A DNA stretch of 64,000 nucleotides, taken from Protula sp. h YS-2021 (lineage: Eukaryota > Annelida > Polychaeta > Sabellida > Serpulidae). The stretch is from contig OX457024.1 of NCBI GenBank assembly GCA_949752745.1, forward strand, positions 110,102,219 to 110,166,218, read 5' to 3'. How positions within the stretch are numbered: position 1 is the stretch's first letter; each line of letters opens with the position of its first letter. This document shows, one piece after another, positions 39,936-51,380 of this stretch. Below the pieces are notes generated by a model. That model ran no database searches. It worked only from the letters and a program-made list of their open reading frames with translations, and had not been told where the DNA came from. Position numbers and translations under genes: made by a program.

Positions 39936-40639
39936 GGGGGGGCTTGTTGCCAGTGGATGTGTCTAAACTAGTTCTTATGAACAAAAGCTGTGAAATATCA
40001 GGAAAAAAGTAAATTTTCAAGTTTTAACCTAATTAAAAAATAATAGGAGTAGAATTCCTTTCCAGCGATTTTTCAAATGCTTTTGTTTCGTAACGGCTGG
40101 ATATCTTGCGTCGAAAACATTGCCCACGAATATGGGTGATGGTGAAACGTATTGGGCTACCTCAACACAGCTGGTACCCCTACCCGCCCCTCCTCTCACC
40201 CTCCCCTTCCCCCAATTTCAAGTTCTGGCAGCGGCATGGGGTTTTTTGTATAGACCGGGCGAAGGCTTGTTGTACTTTGTGGCCTGATCGATAACCATTT
40301 CTAGTGCGCAAGCCAATGCGCTGCTTTTCTATCAATCAATGCAGATAACTTTGCCTTCTTTGTGAGCTCGCTGTGGTGTTGCCACCCAACGAAATGGAGG
40401 CTGCAGGACAGGCCCTTTATTGAGATTTTTCATCTAACAATTGACCCAGCAAGATGCGTGAAAGGCCGGCAAATGACCATAAGAGGCCCGGTCACTAAAT
40501 AATATAACGTCCCTACCAAACACCGACTATCCCCGAAGTTTATTCTTCAACGGCTTTTGCCCAAAGTTGAAGGGACGTGGATTTCCTAGCATCGTTTAGA
40601 TATTTAGGTTTTGGGTATTTAAGGCTTGGAAATTTAAAC

Positions 40640-42230
40640 AGTAAGTGAACTCAAAACTCCAACTTTCTCCAATGGTGTGTGATCAACATCGTTGATATAG
40701 GCGTTGAATAAACGTCGGAAAATCGGCGTTGTGCATAGAGATAAGAAAATAGACGTATCCAACGCCACACTTTCACTGAGACAACTACCGAACAATATTC
40801 TAAGGTTCGATCCAACGTCGATTTCAGGTTACAATATCGACCCGACCACAGTGCAGCATCAAACCTAGTTGTGATTGGTTGCGGCCATAGATCAAGATCC
40901 TTCATACAACGTTAAAAAGAAGCTGGATAAGCAACGTTGTTTAGATGTTGCCTTTGGTCGCAACCAAAATCCCACTTAACTCCGACGTCGTGGTTACAAC
41001 AAAAACCAAACCAGATCATGTTACTGCTCATCACACATCATACGTCGTTTCGAAACTAGACCGAAATGAGGATGTAAATAACAGGAATTTCAGGAGCACA
41101 CCCATTTTTTTCCACATACTTTTGGAAATTATTCGTGAAACTTGTCTTCACAATATCCAAGATGGACATAGGGTGGGGGTACTTTGACTGAAGGGATGAC
41201 CATGACAGCGTATGATTGTTACTACTGTAGACGGCGATTCTAGATTAGTATTTTCTAGAAATCTTTACCAGCGTTGTTCTATCGACGTTGTTTCTACTTC
41301 CATTTGCAACCTTTTCTCAACGTGATTAGCCGTTTGGTAATTGACGTCTATCCAACGTTTGAAGGTAGACTTCCATAGTCAACCAAAAACCCCACGTTGA
41401 CCCGACATCGGGTTTGGTGTCTATCGAACTTTGATCCAGTGTTTACTGGGGTATACAAAAGACACAAGTGATGTCAAATAAACGTCGGAAAAATGGGTGT
41501 TCTGGTATTGTTGCCACTTCTGTTCGAAAATGTACCAAACCCATATCGAAGAAAGTGTTTTTATGACTTCGAAAAAAATCAAACCGTTGTCTTTAACAGG
41601 GTTATCAAAACGTTACTGAGCGTATTTCGGAATTTCATTGTCCAGCAAACATTGTTATATTGCATTAACATTTGATAGGCGTCAGCATTCGACGTCGAAT
41701 TTTGGTTGACCATGGAAGACGAAACAACGTCTACTTGCCGACGTTGTGAGTAGATGCAGGAAAATGGTTAATTTAGAATTGACATCTGAGCAGCGATAAT
41801 CATGAGGTGTCGTGGTCCCCCTGCCGTCACAGTCAATTTTCATGAATATTTTTCACAAGAAGGCGTAAAACCTATCTTCGAAGCGAACTGTCATGGCCGC
41901 GTTTCCGTTAAGGCTTAAAATTGTGTTGTCTTGATTGTGGGTCCAACGTCTATGCACACCAATGTCCCGACGTCTGTTCAACCATTAGACATCAGAGAAA
42001 GCCGGGTTTAGGTTGCAACCAAAAGCAATGCACAGTTGCTATTGGGTAATGTCTATTTAATTTTGTGTCAAAGGTGTTGATTAGACGTCGATCCACGGTT
42101 GCGACGAATTACAACCAAATTACAACCAGGGGTAACTGTTGCGATTTGACTGGATCGACGTCGTAACTGGAAACCGGCGTCGGATGGACATCGGATTGTT
42201 TACTTGGTGTTTCCGAATCTATTTGGAGTG
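40640..42230. repeat. AACGTC/GACGTT-rich dispersed repeat, fragments 2 and 3
   Basis: Continues the family at 38640-39000. It has recurring CAACGTC, GACGTCG, GGTTGCAACCAAA-like palindromes and two TTTACT(G/T)GG ends (41447, 42193). No transposase ORF; short plus-strand ORFs here show no family signature. The stretch 39936-40639 holds nothing recognisable. Confidence 0.55.
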
Positions 42231-43685
42231 ACATCGAAACGACGTTGCTATGCTTAAGCTTTTCACAGACGCCTTTGTTAAGTCACGGTGTGGTCGTTCT
42301 GAGGTGGGCTTCGAGATGTCGCTTTAGGGAGGTTGTGACACAGTGACACAGCTAAGGGTCTGCAGTCTGAAAGTGGCATCCTACTGCCAAATTTTTTATG
42401 TCGTTGGGGAGATCGTATTTTTTATTAGATTAGATTTTATAAAACTGTAACCGTATACACATTTATGGAAAATGTTGCAACTACATATTCCTTCACTGTG
42501 GATCTTTAAAGGGGTGGGGTGGGGGGGGACCCAGATGGATCCACTGCGTTCTCATAGCTGCTGCACCTGGAATCCCCTGCTTAGCACTCCTAGTCGGATT
42601 CGAACTCAGGACCTTAGGGCTATCAGATCAACTCACCCCCCCCCCCCCCTCCCCCCCCCACCTTTTGCATTCGTTCATGGTGAATTTGGGAGCAAGGCCT
42701 CTGAATGTCTTTTGCGGGCCTCTCATACATCTTGCTTGACAAGTTTAGGTTATGAGGCGTAAAGCATTGAGCGGGGGGTAAGGTAAAATATCCCCATTAT
42801 CCCCAAAACGTTATTCACAATTTTCTACCTTCTTCATGCAGCGGATCAAGTTTCAAGTGAATTTCGTGTATGTGTGCACCCAGATGAATTGTAAAATTCA
42901 GACCCCCCCCCCCAAAAAAAAAAAAAAAATCGAACGGTTCTTTTTTGTTGCAACATAGAGGTTGCCGACAGGATGACTGAACTCGCAAGTGCGAGACCGA
43001 GTCTTAAATTCGGCTATTATTACCTGGTTTTACTTCGTGCGCACGCCACTTCGTTAGCAAGATGTCGGACACAAGACCAATGTTTTGACGAGTTTCCTTT
43101 CTTTGCTTTCATACAGAACAACCCCTGACCCCTCTGCCCAAAATAAATAACAAGAAATAAACAGAATAATCTTACTGTTTACAGAGTATATAAATAGATC
43201 GCAAAGTGGGTGAAGGATTGTTTCAACAACTGATCAAAAATAAAAAAAAAAAGAAGAAACTTTAAAATGAAAGCAATTGCCGAAGAGGAATTTAACCTCA
43301 GTGGGTGAGGCAAAGGCGAAATAACAAAAAAAAAAAAAATGTTTGTGATTCTTTTCGTGGGGGGGGTGGGGGGGGGGGGGATTTTAAGAAGTTTCACAAC
43401 GACAGCAAAATAAAACAACTACTCTGGCATATTTATAAATTCTTTCTTCTTTTATAAAATGAATGAGTCACTATTTACATATTCACATATAATTTCATAT
43501 TCACATAGTTTATGTAAAACTTCAGTACAAAATAACTTTTACCTGTAAAGGATGACAGAAAAAAAGTGGCCTATATCTTCCACCTGCCTCCCGACCGCCC
43601 CCCCCCCCCACCCCATACCAAAATCCACCCTATTTCGTAATGGACTTGTGTAAGCGAGGGGACTGATGGAAGATACTGACAAAAA
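42231..43685. other. Intergenic up to the assembly gap
   Basis: Poly-C and poly-G tracts (42636-42658, 42903-42912, 43361-43380, 43600-43609) and poly-A. One tRNA-like fragment is listed separately. No exon supportable. Confidence 0.45.
42530..42640 (-). mobile_element. tRNA-like SINE fragment
   Basis: The minus strand reads an A-box-like GAGTTGATCTGATAGCC and a good B box (GAGTTCGAATCC), followed by GACTAGGAGTGC. The 5' end is replaced by the poly-C tract. Confidence 0.45.
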
Positions 43686-43885
43686 NNNNNNNNNNNNNNN
43701 NNNNNNNNNNNNNNNNNNNNNNNNNNNNNNNNNNNNNNNNNNNNNNNNNNNNNNNNNNNNNNNNNNNNNNNNNNNNNNNNNNNNNNNNNNNNNNNNNNNN
43801 NNNNNNNNNNNNNNNNNNNNNNNNNNNNNNNNNNNNNNNNNNNNNNNNNNNNNNNNNNNNNNNNNNNNNNNNNNNNNNNNNNNNN
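43686..43885. other. Assembly gap (200 N)
   Basis: A run of exactly 200 Ns, most likely a placeholder of unknown true length. Any exon of the downstream gene could be hidden here. Confidence 0.99.
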
Positions 43886-44058
43886 GCAGAAAAGGAAAAT
43901 TGTACTGTTATTTCTGTAAAAGGAAAAAATGGGAACCATGGATTTGGTCGGGAAGACACGTGTTTTTGTTTACAAAAACAAGAATTTAAATAGGTCTCGA
44001 TTCAAAATATAAGATATGTCCCTGTGCACTGATGTTTTTGTGCACTGGCCTTTCTAGT
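43886..44058 (-). mobile_element. End fragment of the large HINE-like family
   Basis: GGATTTGGTCGGGAAGACAC, TTTTTGTTTACAAAAACAAG and GTGCACTGGCCTTTCTAG match the right ends of 47646-49843 and 56240-58978. The remainder is cut by the gap. Confidence 0.65.
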
Positions 44059-44822
44059 GTTTTTCCTGGCTTAAAATGTAAATACAGCACTGGATACTTT
44101 AGGGTACTAGGTGTGTAGAACACTGGATACTTTAGGGTATTGGATACTTATACAGGAAAACCTCTGTATAATGAACACTGCGGGGATCGAGAAAAATGTT
44201 CACTATATTGAGGTGTTCACTGACGGGAGGTTCAAGATTTTCTCAAGTCAGAAGGTGATTTTTTAGATTCAAATAAAACATGTGTTTATACTTCACAGTT
44301 CAATGATATGAAAAAAAGGGTTCCCATACACAAACTTTATAAGGTCCGCATCTATTTACAGGTAACACTGAAACTAATATGAAATAATTGAAGGGGTCCA
44401 TGCATAAACTTGGTAACTCCACTTATCAGGAAAATGCACTATTCCCACCACGGTATTTCTTGGCCTCTGTTCTATCACATCTGTAAGTCTTACACCTCAA
44501 AACCGATTAGAAGTGGGCATTTTTTAGGAAAAGCCGATGGGAAAAACTTATGTTTGTTACTAAAATTTCAAACTTTAAAAGCGTTTTTCTCCACTGCTGA
44601 TAACTGCAGTTATCAGTTTTATGCATGGACCCCCTTCAATTAATTCCACACAATTCTTGTCCATTGTTTATAGTTCGTGTAAATCATTTACACAGATGCA
44701 CTTTTGGGCGAGAAAAAGTCAGTAAGATAGGTTTGTTTTTTTTTATGTCGCCCTTGATCAAGAATCATCTCAACGAACTCAACAAACATAAGTAACATTT
44801 TTACTCATGAAACAACATGTTT

Positions 44823-44827
<5 letters not shown>
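44059..44827. other. Non-coding flank of the sushi gene
   Basis: Has a doubled CTGGATACTTTAGGGTA (44090, 44124) and AAAACCTCTGTATAATGAAC with GGTGTTCACTGACGGGAGGT, which resembles the ends of pogo/Tigger-like elements by memory only. Confidence 0.4.

Positions 44828-44870
<43 letters not shown>
44828..44870 (+). repeat. AAT trinucleotide microsatellite
   Basis: (ATA/AAT)n about 30 bp upstream of the sushi exon acceptor. Confidence 0.95.
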
Positions 44871-44871
<1 letters not shown>

Positions 44872-44902
44872 GACTGTTGTTGTTGCATTCTGTTGGGCAC
44901 AG

Positions 44903-45109
44903 ACACGGAGGAAGACTCAGCCAACGACACGCATGACAACTACACAGACAGACAGTGTCCAGCGCCCTCTATCGCCCACGGCAGTGCCAAACAATCTGGC
45001 CGCCAGGTGGAGTACTGGTGCTACCAGGGCTACCATTTGAGCGGTCCCAGCAACAGGCAGTGTCTGGAGAACGGGACATGGAGCGAGCAGGATCCAGTCT
45101 GTCTTTTAG
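44903..45109 (+). CDS. Sushi gene exon A: complete CCP domain
   Basis: Acceptor GGGCACAG, donor TTAG/GTATAA. A symmetric phase 1-1 exon of 207 bp coding one sushi domain, the usual one-exon-one-module arrangement. Its upstream partner exon is not found. Confidence 0.87.
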
Positions 45110-48100
45110 GTATAATATCTACATAATTAGGTGGACTACAGACAAATCTTTATGTGAAGACGTATAATTATCCCCCCGCGTAACGAGGGGATATAGGTTT
45201 CAGCTTGTCCGTCCGTCTGTCCGTCTGCCTGTCCGCTTTCGTGCGCCCTCGTGTCCGGGCTGTATCTCCGAAAGTATTTGTCGTAAAGCTTTTTTCTTTG
45301 GCATACGGTTAGAATGTATATTGAAGGTGTGCTTTGTCGGACTGGGTCAGTAGTATCGCTATACTAGGCTTGACTGTATGTGCATATGTTAAACTTTTTC
45401 TTTTAAATGCTACTCCTCCTTCAGTTTTGCTCTAGTTGTTTTGATATTACGCAGGAATGTTCACCCGGCTATTACTTTTTTTGACGATTGACGAAAAACT
45501 GACAAAATGGCGGCACTTTTTGCGCCCGTTTTGACCCATTTTTAAAATGCTGCTCCTCCCACAGTTTTACTCGAATCGTTTAGATATTAGGCAGGGATGT
45601 TTTCTAAGGGTTCGCTTACCAGGCTATTATTTTTTGTCGTGGTTCTTCAAAAACTGCCGATATGGCGGAACTTTGAAGGTGGTAGTTAATAACTGAATCG
45701 TCAAACCATTCATTTCTCTCAGTTTTTTTCATACAGTTATAAAATATTAATTGAAAATTTCTTAGGTGCTTTTCCACCTGGACTTTCCTTTTTTTCGCAA
45801 ATGACAAAAAAAATGCCGGAATGGTGGAATTTTAAAAATCTTGTAAAATTGTGTAATTGTCAATAAATACGTGAATCGTCAAAACCCAACCTCTCCAACA
45901 TCCCTTTTCGGGTAGCTTCCACCCGGGAAAACTCGTTTGTGTGTATTAAAATTATGAAAAAGTTACGTTCAGAAACAAAGTTCTTCATTTTTTGGCCTAA
46001 CAGTATTCGTACCAGAGTTTTTCTCTCTTTCCTTGTTTAGTAACTCGGCTGGGTCATGTCCTTGGACATGCTTGTTTAAATCGGCCAAAATTCTCAAAAA
46101 TACGACTTGTCAAAAAATGGCTGTTTTCCAAGAAATTCGTTAACATGGAGATAGTTTTGTCCAGATGAGTTCTCCAAAACTATTCGATCCAGCGTTCTGA
46201 AATGTTATGGAGTGAAAATATATATTTTTTCATGTGCAGCGTCGAATTATTTTTGAAATCGGCCAAAAATTGTCAAAAAATACGACTTGTCAAAAATTTC
46301 TGTTTGATAAATAAGCTGTTTGAAACCTTTTTACTTTATTCATGGAAGGTTTTTATGTTTAAATGTGAATATTGTGTCCTAAGAAATAGGTTGAAATACA
46401 TACTGAAGAGCTGTAGTATCCATTAAATTCAGTTACATTTCATAAGTTAGGCAATGTAGGGTTTTCATTTTCATTGAAAATTTACTAACAATGTACTAAC
46501 ATCCAATGACATTGTGTGTTACACGAGAGATCCTGCGTCACTGAGGCTCTGCATGTTGTGATACCGTTGTTAAGTGTAGACTATAGTTGTTGTGGTCACC
46601 TTGTTAAGTGTAGACTATAAATGTTGTGGTCCCCTTGTTAAGTGTAGGCTATAGTTGTGGTCTCTTTGTTAAGTGTAGACTATAATTGCTGTGGTCCCCT
46701 TGTTAAGTGTAGGCTATAGTTGTGGTCTCTTTGTTAAGTGTAGACTATAATTGCTGTGGTCTCCTTGTTAAGTGTAGACTATAGTTGTGGTCTCCTTGTT
46801 AAGTGTAGACTATAATTGCTGTGGTAACCTCTTTATGTGTACACGACTGTGGACATATTGCTGATAAATATCACTTTGACAATGTTTTCAGACCACAGAA
46901 ACAGCGGCTCTGTACCGGACTTAAGCAGCAGCTGGAAACAAGTGTTCCTTAGCAACCCGCACTGGTTGGGTAGTTACCGTTACTGGGACAAGTCGGTGAG
47001 GTTCCAGCTGTTTGTGGTGGCCCACCAGGACACACACACCAACCACCTGGAGCTCTTGTTTGATGACTACGAGGCCAGGCTCTATCTCTCAGGTAAAAAA
47101 AAAAAAACAACAACAAAATCCGCGCTATTTTACACACCACAATCTGGTCAGATAATTCAATTTAATGCTCTAACATTGACGGTTCGTTTTATTGGTGCGT
47201 TTTATTTTGTGTTATACATTGATCATTAACAGAAAAAGAAGGTTGCACAATTCGACGAAATAAGACAAAGATATTATTTGATTTGATATGTTTCAGTTCG
47301 CCCAAGTCAGTAAAATAAAGTTGCCCATTAGAAATTGAAACTTTCTGATGAAAAATAAAATGGGATCTATGTTTGTAATACCTATCAAAAGGTGGACGAA
47401 TTTTTAAAGCAAATATTGTTGTTTTTTTTTTCCAGTGACGTATCGTGATAAAATGTTTACATTCCGCAAGACTCGCTTGTTTACACACAGTGAGCGCTTC
47501 CTGCCTGGCCGTAATTGGTCGTTCACTGGTCACATGATCAAAGAGGCTAACCAATGGCGTCTCTACTCTTCACATTTCAATGAGTCCGCATTCAGCCAGT
47601 TGCAGATGTCGCCGAGACACGGTTTGTACTTCTGCTTCAGTAATTATTATGTCTCCCCGACCAAGGGGAGACATATAGTGTTTGTACGTTCTGTGTGTGT
47701 GTATGTGTGGGTGTGTGTGTGTGTGTCAGTCTGTTGTGAACAAAGTGTTGTGTGCAAGATATTTCGAGAACGAAACGTCGGATCAACTTCAAACTTGATC
47801 GAATTATTCCTTGGTAAGGTCGGACGGTTCTGTCAACTTCCGACGCATGTCACGTGATTAGGGCAAGCGTATGACGTCATTACGTAAAAATCTTGTGTGC
47901 GAAATTTCTCAGCCGCTGAACATCGGAGAAAGTTGAAACTTGGTGGGATTGTTGCTTGTTTGGTCCGAAAGACTCTGTAGATTTTTTTCGCGAGTAGAAC
48001 GAACAAATGCGGCGTATGACGTCATCACGTAAAATATGTATATATTTTGAACAAGATCTTGTGTGCAAAATATCTCGATAACGAAAAGTTCTATCGACTT

Positions 48101-49953
48101 GAAATTTTATATGAATATTCCTTGGGCCAGTCGGCGGGTTCTGTCAATTTTTGACGCATGTCAGGTGATTAAGGCAGGCGTATGACGTCATTACGTAAAA
48201 ATCTTGTGTGCGAAATTTCTCAGCCGCTGAACATCGGAGAAAGTTGAAACTTGGTGGGATTGTTGCTTGGTTGGTCCGAAAGAAACTTTAAATATTTTTC
48301 GCAAGTAGAACGAACGAAAGCGGCGTATGACGTCATCGCGTAAAATATGTATATTTTGAACCAGATCTTTTATGCGTAATATCTCGATAACGGAAAGTCA
48401 TATCGACTTAAAATTTTATATGGATATTCCTTGGTTCAGTCAGAGGACTGTTTCAACTTTTGACGGGTGATCTGTTCTTAAAAAAAATATCTCGACATCG
48501 GAAAGTCGGATCGCCTTTAAATTTGGTGTAGTTATTCCTCGGATAAATCACACGGTTTTGTTAAACATTATTAAACTCGTATAGAAAATCAAGAAAGGTG
48601 CATAACGTCAACACCCCCCCCCCACCCCAGCCTCCCCATTTTTGGCTGCTTTGTTATCTATGTATGGGTGTTAACTGCGCTGGGGATTTCGGAATATTTT
48701 CCGGAAGATTCTCTAGTGTTCCTGCATTCTTTAGAAAGCTTCAAAACAGTAACAGCATTATTGTCGGTCCATTGTTATTTGTTATTGCCTGAAATTGAGG
48801 TTTTTGTGCATTTCTCATCTATGGCTGTTACGTAACATGCCTCTCAGTCAGGGGTCAGTGTCAGTTGCGGTGCATGATGGAGTCGTTATCTACGAGGTCA
48901 TGGAATGCTATTGTCGTATTATAGCTCTAAGCAGCTCTAGCTATTGATTTTTTTCGCCGCATACTTGATTAGGTTGCCAAGATGTGCTATATATAGGAGC
49001 CATGTTGTATCGATTAGCATTGTTTGCTGAAGCATTTTTCGCTATTAAATTGGGTCGTCCGATATCTTGTGTTATGAGGAGCAGCTCACCATTTTGCCAA
49101 CGAAATGCCTCCCCCTTCTCCCACCGAGGTGCGTCATCTGATGCGCAGTTATGAAGAATGCCTTCCTAGTGCTATTTGGCCGATGGGAATTTGCGAAGAC
49201 AAGGTAGTCTATCATGGCTATAACTACACTTAGGGTACAGACCGTTATCGTTGCCTTGGGTAAAAGGGTTAGAGGTGTGTTTATAGTCGGACCTACAGTA
49301 AATAGCTGGGGAGGGGGGGGGGGCGTGTGGAGGTTGATGGTTAGCAAAAAACAAATCCCGACCGCCTTCAAGACCTGGATAAAAAGATGTACAGTAAGAA
49401 CCGTTTGTCGTGACCCCTTCCACACAGGTAAAAAGACGTACGGTAACACCTGTCTATCTTGACCACCTTCCAGACCCGGATAAAAATGTAACGTACAGTA
49501 AAACTGCTATAGTGACCATCTTCAGATCTGGATAAGAGGGGCCTACAGTAAAACCCGTTTTAGCGACCACCTTCCAGACTCCGATGAAAAAAGATGCTCA
49601 TGTATATCTGTTTCAGTGACCACCATCTGTTTGGTTTATTTTGAGTTTTTTTTACAATGAATGAAGGTGTGTTTGCAGAAATGAATATTTTTTTTCAGTT
49701 TTGGGGGGGGGGGGGGGGTCATGGGTTTAGTCGGGGAGACATTTGTTTTTGTTCACAAAAACAAGAAACTAAGTAGGTATCGATTGAAAGTGTGTAATAT
49801 AAGCCTGCACTCTTATGTTTTGTGTGCACTGGCCTCTCTAGTTACAATTTAATGTTGTATGACTCTGGAACAACAACATTGAAATATAACGTTGTTTTGA
49901 AACAAAAGTCTACTCAGTCAGTGTTGTCACGCTGCCCTTTATCACAGACAGCG

Positions 49954-50029
<76 letters not shown>

Positions 50030-50388
50030 GTTCATCGTCATCATCATTACGATCATCGTCATTATCATCACGATTATCATCATCATCATCAGCACCAACC
50101 ACCACCATCTTGTTTTTACTTTCAGACGGTAGTAGAATCCCGACTCTGACGTCACTGGAGGGAGGTGACGGACAGAAGAACGCGACGCCGCTCGCCCTGG
50201 GCGTCGTCCTGGCGCTGCTGCTCGTCGCCGTCGCCGCCCTCCTTGCTGCTTATTTTGTCAAGCGTCACGTGATGAAGACGGGCGGCGGGCACCACGCCAT
50301 CACGAGCTTCGAGAATCCCGTGTATGACTGCGAGAACGCGCTCAAGGACGCGGACAGGGAGGGGGAGGGGGACGGGGCGAGGGAGTAG
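44903..50388 (+). CDS. Sushi-domain single-pass membrane protein (3' part of gene)
   Basis: Join 44903-45109, 46892-47092, 47436-47621 and 50126-50388; all junctions are phase 1, giving the last 284 residues. Order: an acidic Asn/Thr-rich linker; one sushi/CCP domain with four cysteines and the NGTW signature (CPAPSIAHG ... YWCYQGYHLSG ... CLENGTWSEQDPVC); a ~128-residue region I cannot assign (VRFQLFVVAHQD, LELLFDDYEARLYLS, MFTFRKTRLFTHSERFLPG, QWRLYSSHFNESAF). Then come a short stalk, a transmembrane helix (LALGVVLALLLVAVAALLAA), a basic stop-transfer (YFVKRHVMK) and a tail with ENPVYDCENALKD. NPVY fits the NPxY type of endocytic/PTB-binding motif. Several N-glycosylation sequons (NDT, NYT, NGT, NWS, NES, NAT) agree with an extracellular N-terminus. 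Start codon and signal peptide are not visible; the gene is 5'-incomplete here. A receptor or adhesion role is inference. Confidence 0.82.
45170..46551 (-). mobile_element. HINE/pearl-like element in sushi intron A, ~1.4 kb
   Basis: ATTATCCCCCCGCGTAACGA (hairpin), GATATAGG, then TTGTCCGTCCGTCTGTCCG. Body repeats contain ATGCT(A/G)CTCCTCC and GTTTTGATATTACGCAGG. The right side has GTTACACGAGAGAT (inverted to the left end) then CCTGCGTCACTGAGGCTCT. Related to 26276-27822, with part of the body in the opposite orientation. Confidence 0.65.
46567..46830 (+). repeat. ~36-bp minisatellite in sushi intron A
   Basis: About seven units of TTGTTAAGTGTAGACTATA followed by (A/G)TTG(C/T)TGTGGTC(T/C)CC. 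Confidence 0.9.
46892..47092 (+). CDS. Sushi gene exon B (unassigned extracellular region)
   Basis: Acceptor TGTTTTCAG, donor TCAG/GTAAAA. Reads DHRNSGSVPDLSSSWKQVF ... SVRFQLFVVAHQD ... LELLFDDYEARLYLS; phase 1-1, no cysteines. Confidence 0.85.
47436..47621 (+). CDS. Sushi gene exon C (unassigned extracellular region)
   Basis: Acceptor TTTTTTTTTCCAG, donor CACG/GTTTGT (weak). Reads VTYRDKMFTFRKTRLFTHSE ... NWSFTGHMIKEANQWRLYSS ... FSQLQMSPRH; phase 1-1. A HINE-like element begins only 24 bp past the donor. Confidence 0.83.
47646..49843 (-). mobile_element. Large HINE/pearl-like element, copy A, in sushi intron C
   Basis: ATTATTATGTCTCCCCGACC with hairpin (GTCTCCCC ... GGGGAGAC), ATATAG, GT-rich microsatellite, then about two ~313-bp repeats each containing ATATCTCGATAACG, GTTGAAACTTGGTGGGA and two TGACGTCA. 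Next come unique blocks, then repeated CAGTAAAAC...GTGACCACC units, poly-G (49703-49719) and the end GCACTGGCCTCTCTAGTT. Copy B is 56240-58978. Confidence 0.72.
49954..50028 (+). repeat. TCA trinucleotide microsatellite
   Basis: (TCA)n about 25 units, degenerating up to 50095, just upstream of the exon D acceptor. Confidence 0.95.
50126..50388 (+). CDS. Sushi gene last exon: transmembrane helix and NPVY tail
   Basis: Acceptor TTACTTTCAG; phase 1 entry. Encodes the stalk, the transmembrane segment, ITSFENPVYDCENALKDAD and a Gly/Glu/Arg-rich end, with TAG at 50386-50388. The last ~80 bp are the first unit of the tandem repeat below, so the C-terminal residues after ALKD are themselves repeat-derived. 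Confidence 0.9.
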
Positions 50389-51380
50389 CTGCGAGAACCC
50401 CGTGTATGACTGCGAGAACGCGCTCAAGGACGCGGAAAGGGAGGGGGAGGGGGAGGGGCGAGGGAGTAGCTGCGGGAACCCCGTGTATGACTGCGAGAAC
50501 GCGCTCAAGGACGCGGAGAGGGAGGGGGAGGGGGCGAGGGAGTAGCTGCGGGAACCCCGTGTATGACTGCGAGAACGCGCTCAAGGACGCGGAGAGGGAG
50601 GGGGAGGGGGCGAGGGAGTAGCGCCATCACGAGCTGCGAGAATCCCGTGTATGACTGTGAGAACGCGCTCAAGGACGGGGAGAGGGAGGGGGAGGGGCAG
50701 GGGGCGAGGGAGTAGCGCCATCACGAGCTTCGAGAATCCCGTGTATGACTGCGAGAACGCGCTCAAGGACGCGGAGAGGGAGGGGGAGGGGCGAGGGAGT
50801 AGCTGCGGGAACCCCGTGTATGACTGCGAGAACGCGCTCAAGGACGCGGAAAGGGAGGGGGGGGGGGGAGGGGGGCGAGGGAGTAGCTGCGGGAACCCCG
50901 TGTATGACTGCGAGAACGCGCTCAAGGACGCGGAGAGGGAGGGGGACGGGGCGAGGGAGTAGCTGCGGGAACCCCGTGTATGACTGCGAGAACGCGCTCA
51001 AGGACGCGGAGAGGGAGGGGGAAGGGGCGAGGGAGTAGCGCCATCAAGAGCTGCGGGAACCCCGTGTATGACTGCGAGAACGCGCTCAAGGACGCGGAGA
51101 GGGAGGGGGAGGGGGCGAGGGAGAAGCGCCATCACGAGCTGCGGGAACCCCGTGTATGACTGCGAGAACGCGCTCAAGGACGCGGAGAGGGAGGGGGAGG
51201 GGGAGGGGGCGAAGGAGTAGCGCCATCACGAGCTTCGAGAATCCCGTGTATGACTGTGAGAACGCGCTCAAGGACGCGGAGAGGGAGGGGGAGGGGCAGG
51301 GGGGCGAGGGAGTAGCGCCATCACGAGCTTCGAGAATCCCGTGTATGACTGCGAGAACGCGCTCAAGGACGCGGAGAGGG
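50310..51380 (+). repeat. 13-copy ~83-bp repeat derived from the last sushi exon
   Basis: GTGTATGACTGCGAGAACGC followed by GCTCAAGGACGCGGAGAGGG recurs at spacings of 75-96 bp (near 50318, 50400, 50482, 50557, 50646, 50736, 50814, 50897, 50977, 51061, 51151, 51247, 51340). Copy 1 is coding. The others follow the stop and lie in the 3' UTR or beyond. Nearly all keep ...CGAGGGAGTAG; the copy near 51115 has GAGAAG. Some copies carry the longer GCCATCACGAGCTTCGAGAA leader, others a shorter CTGCGGGAACC. Confidence 0.93.

Noticed and set aside
39012..40020. Ser/Leu- and Arg/Glu-repeat ORFs
   Set aside because: Translations of CT/GA dinucleotide tracts, open in all frames.
43571..43989. ORFs spanning the N run
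   Set aside because: Their translation is mostly unknown residues created by the assembly gap.
49822..50125. Upstream extension of the last sushi exon through a serine-rich ORF
   Set aside because: It is the (TCA)n microsatellite of the intron. A clean acceptor at 50125/50126 in the right phase explains the exon start.
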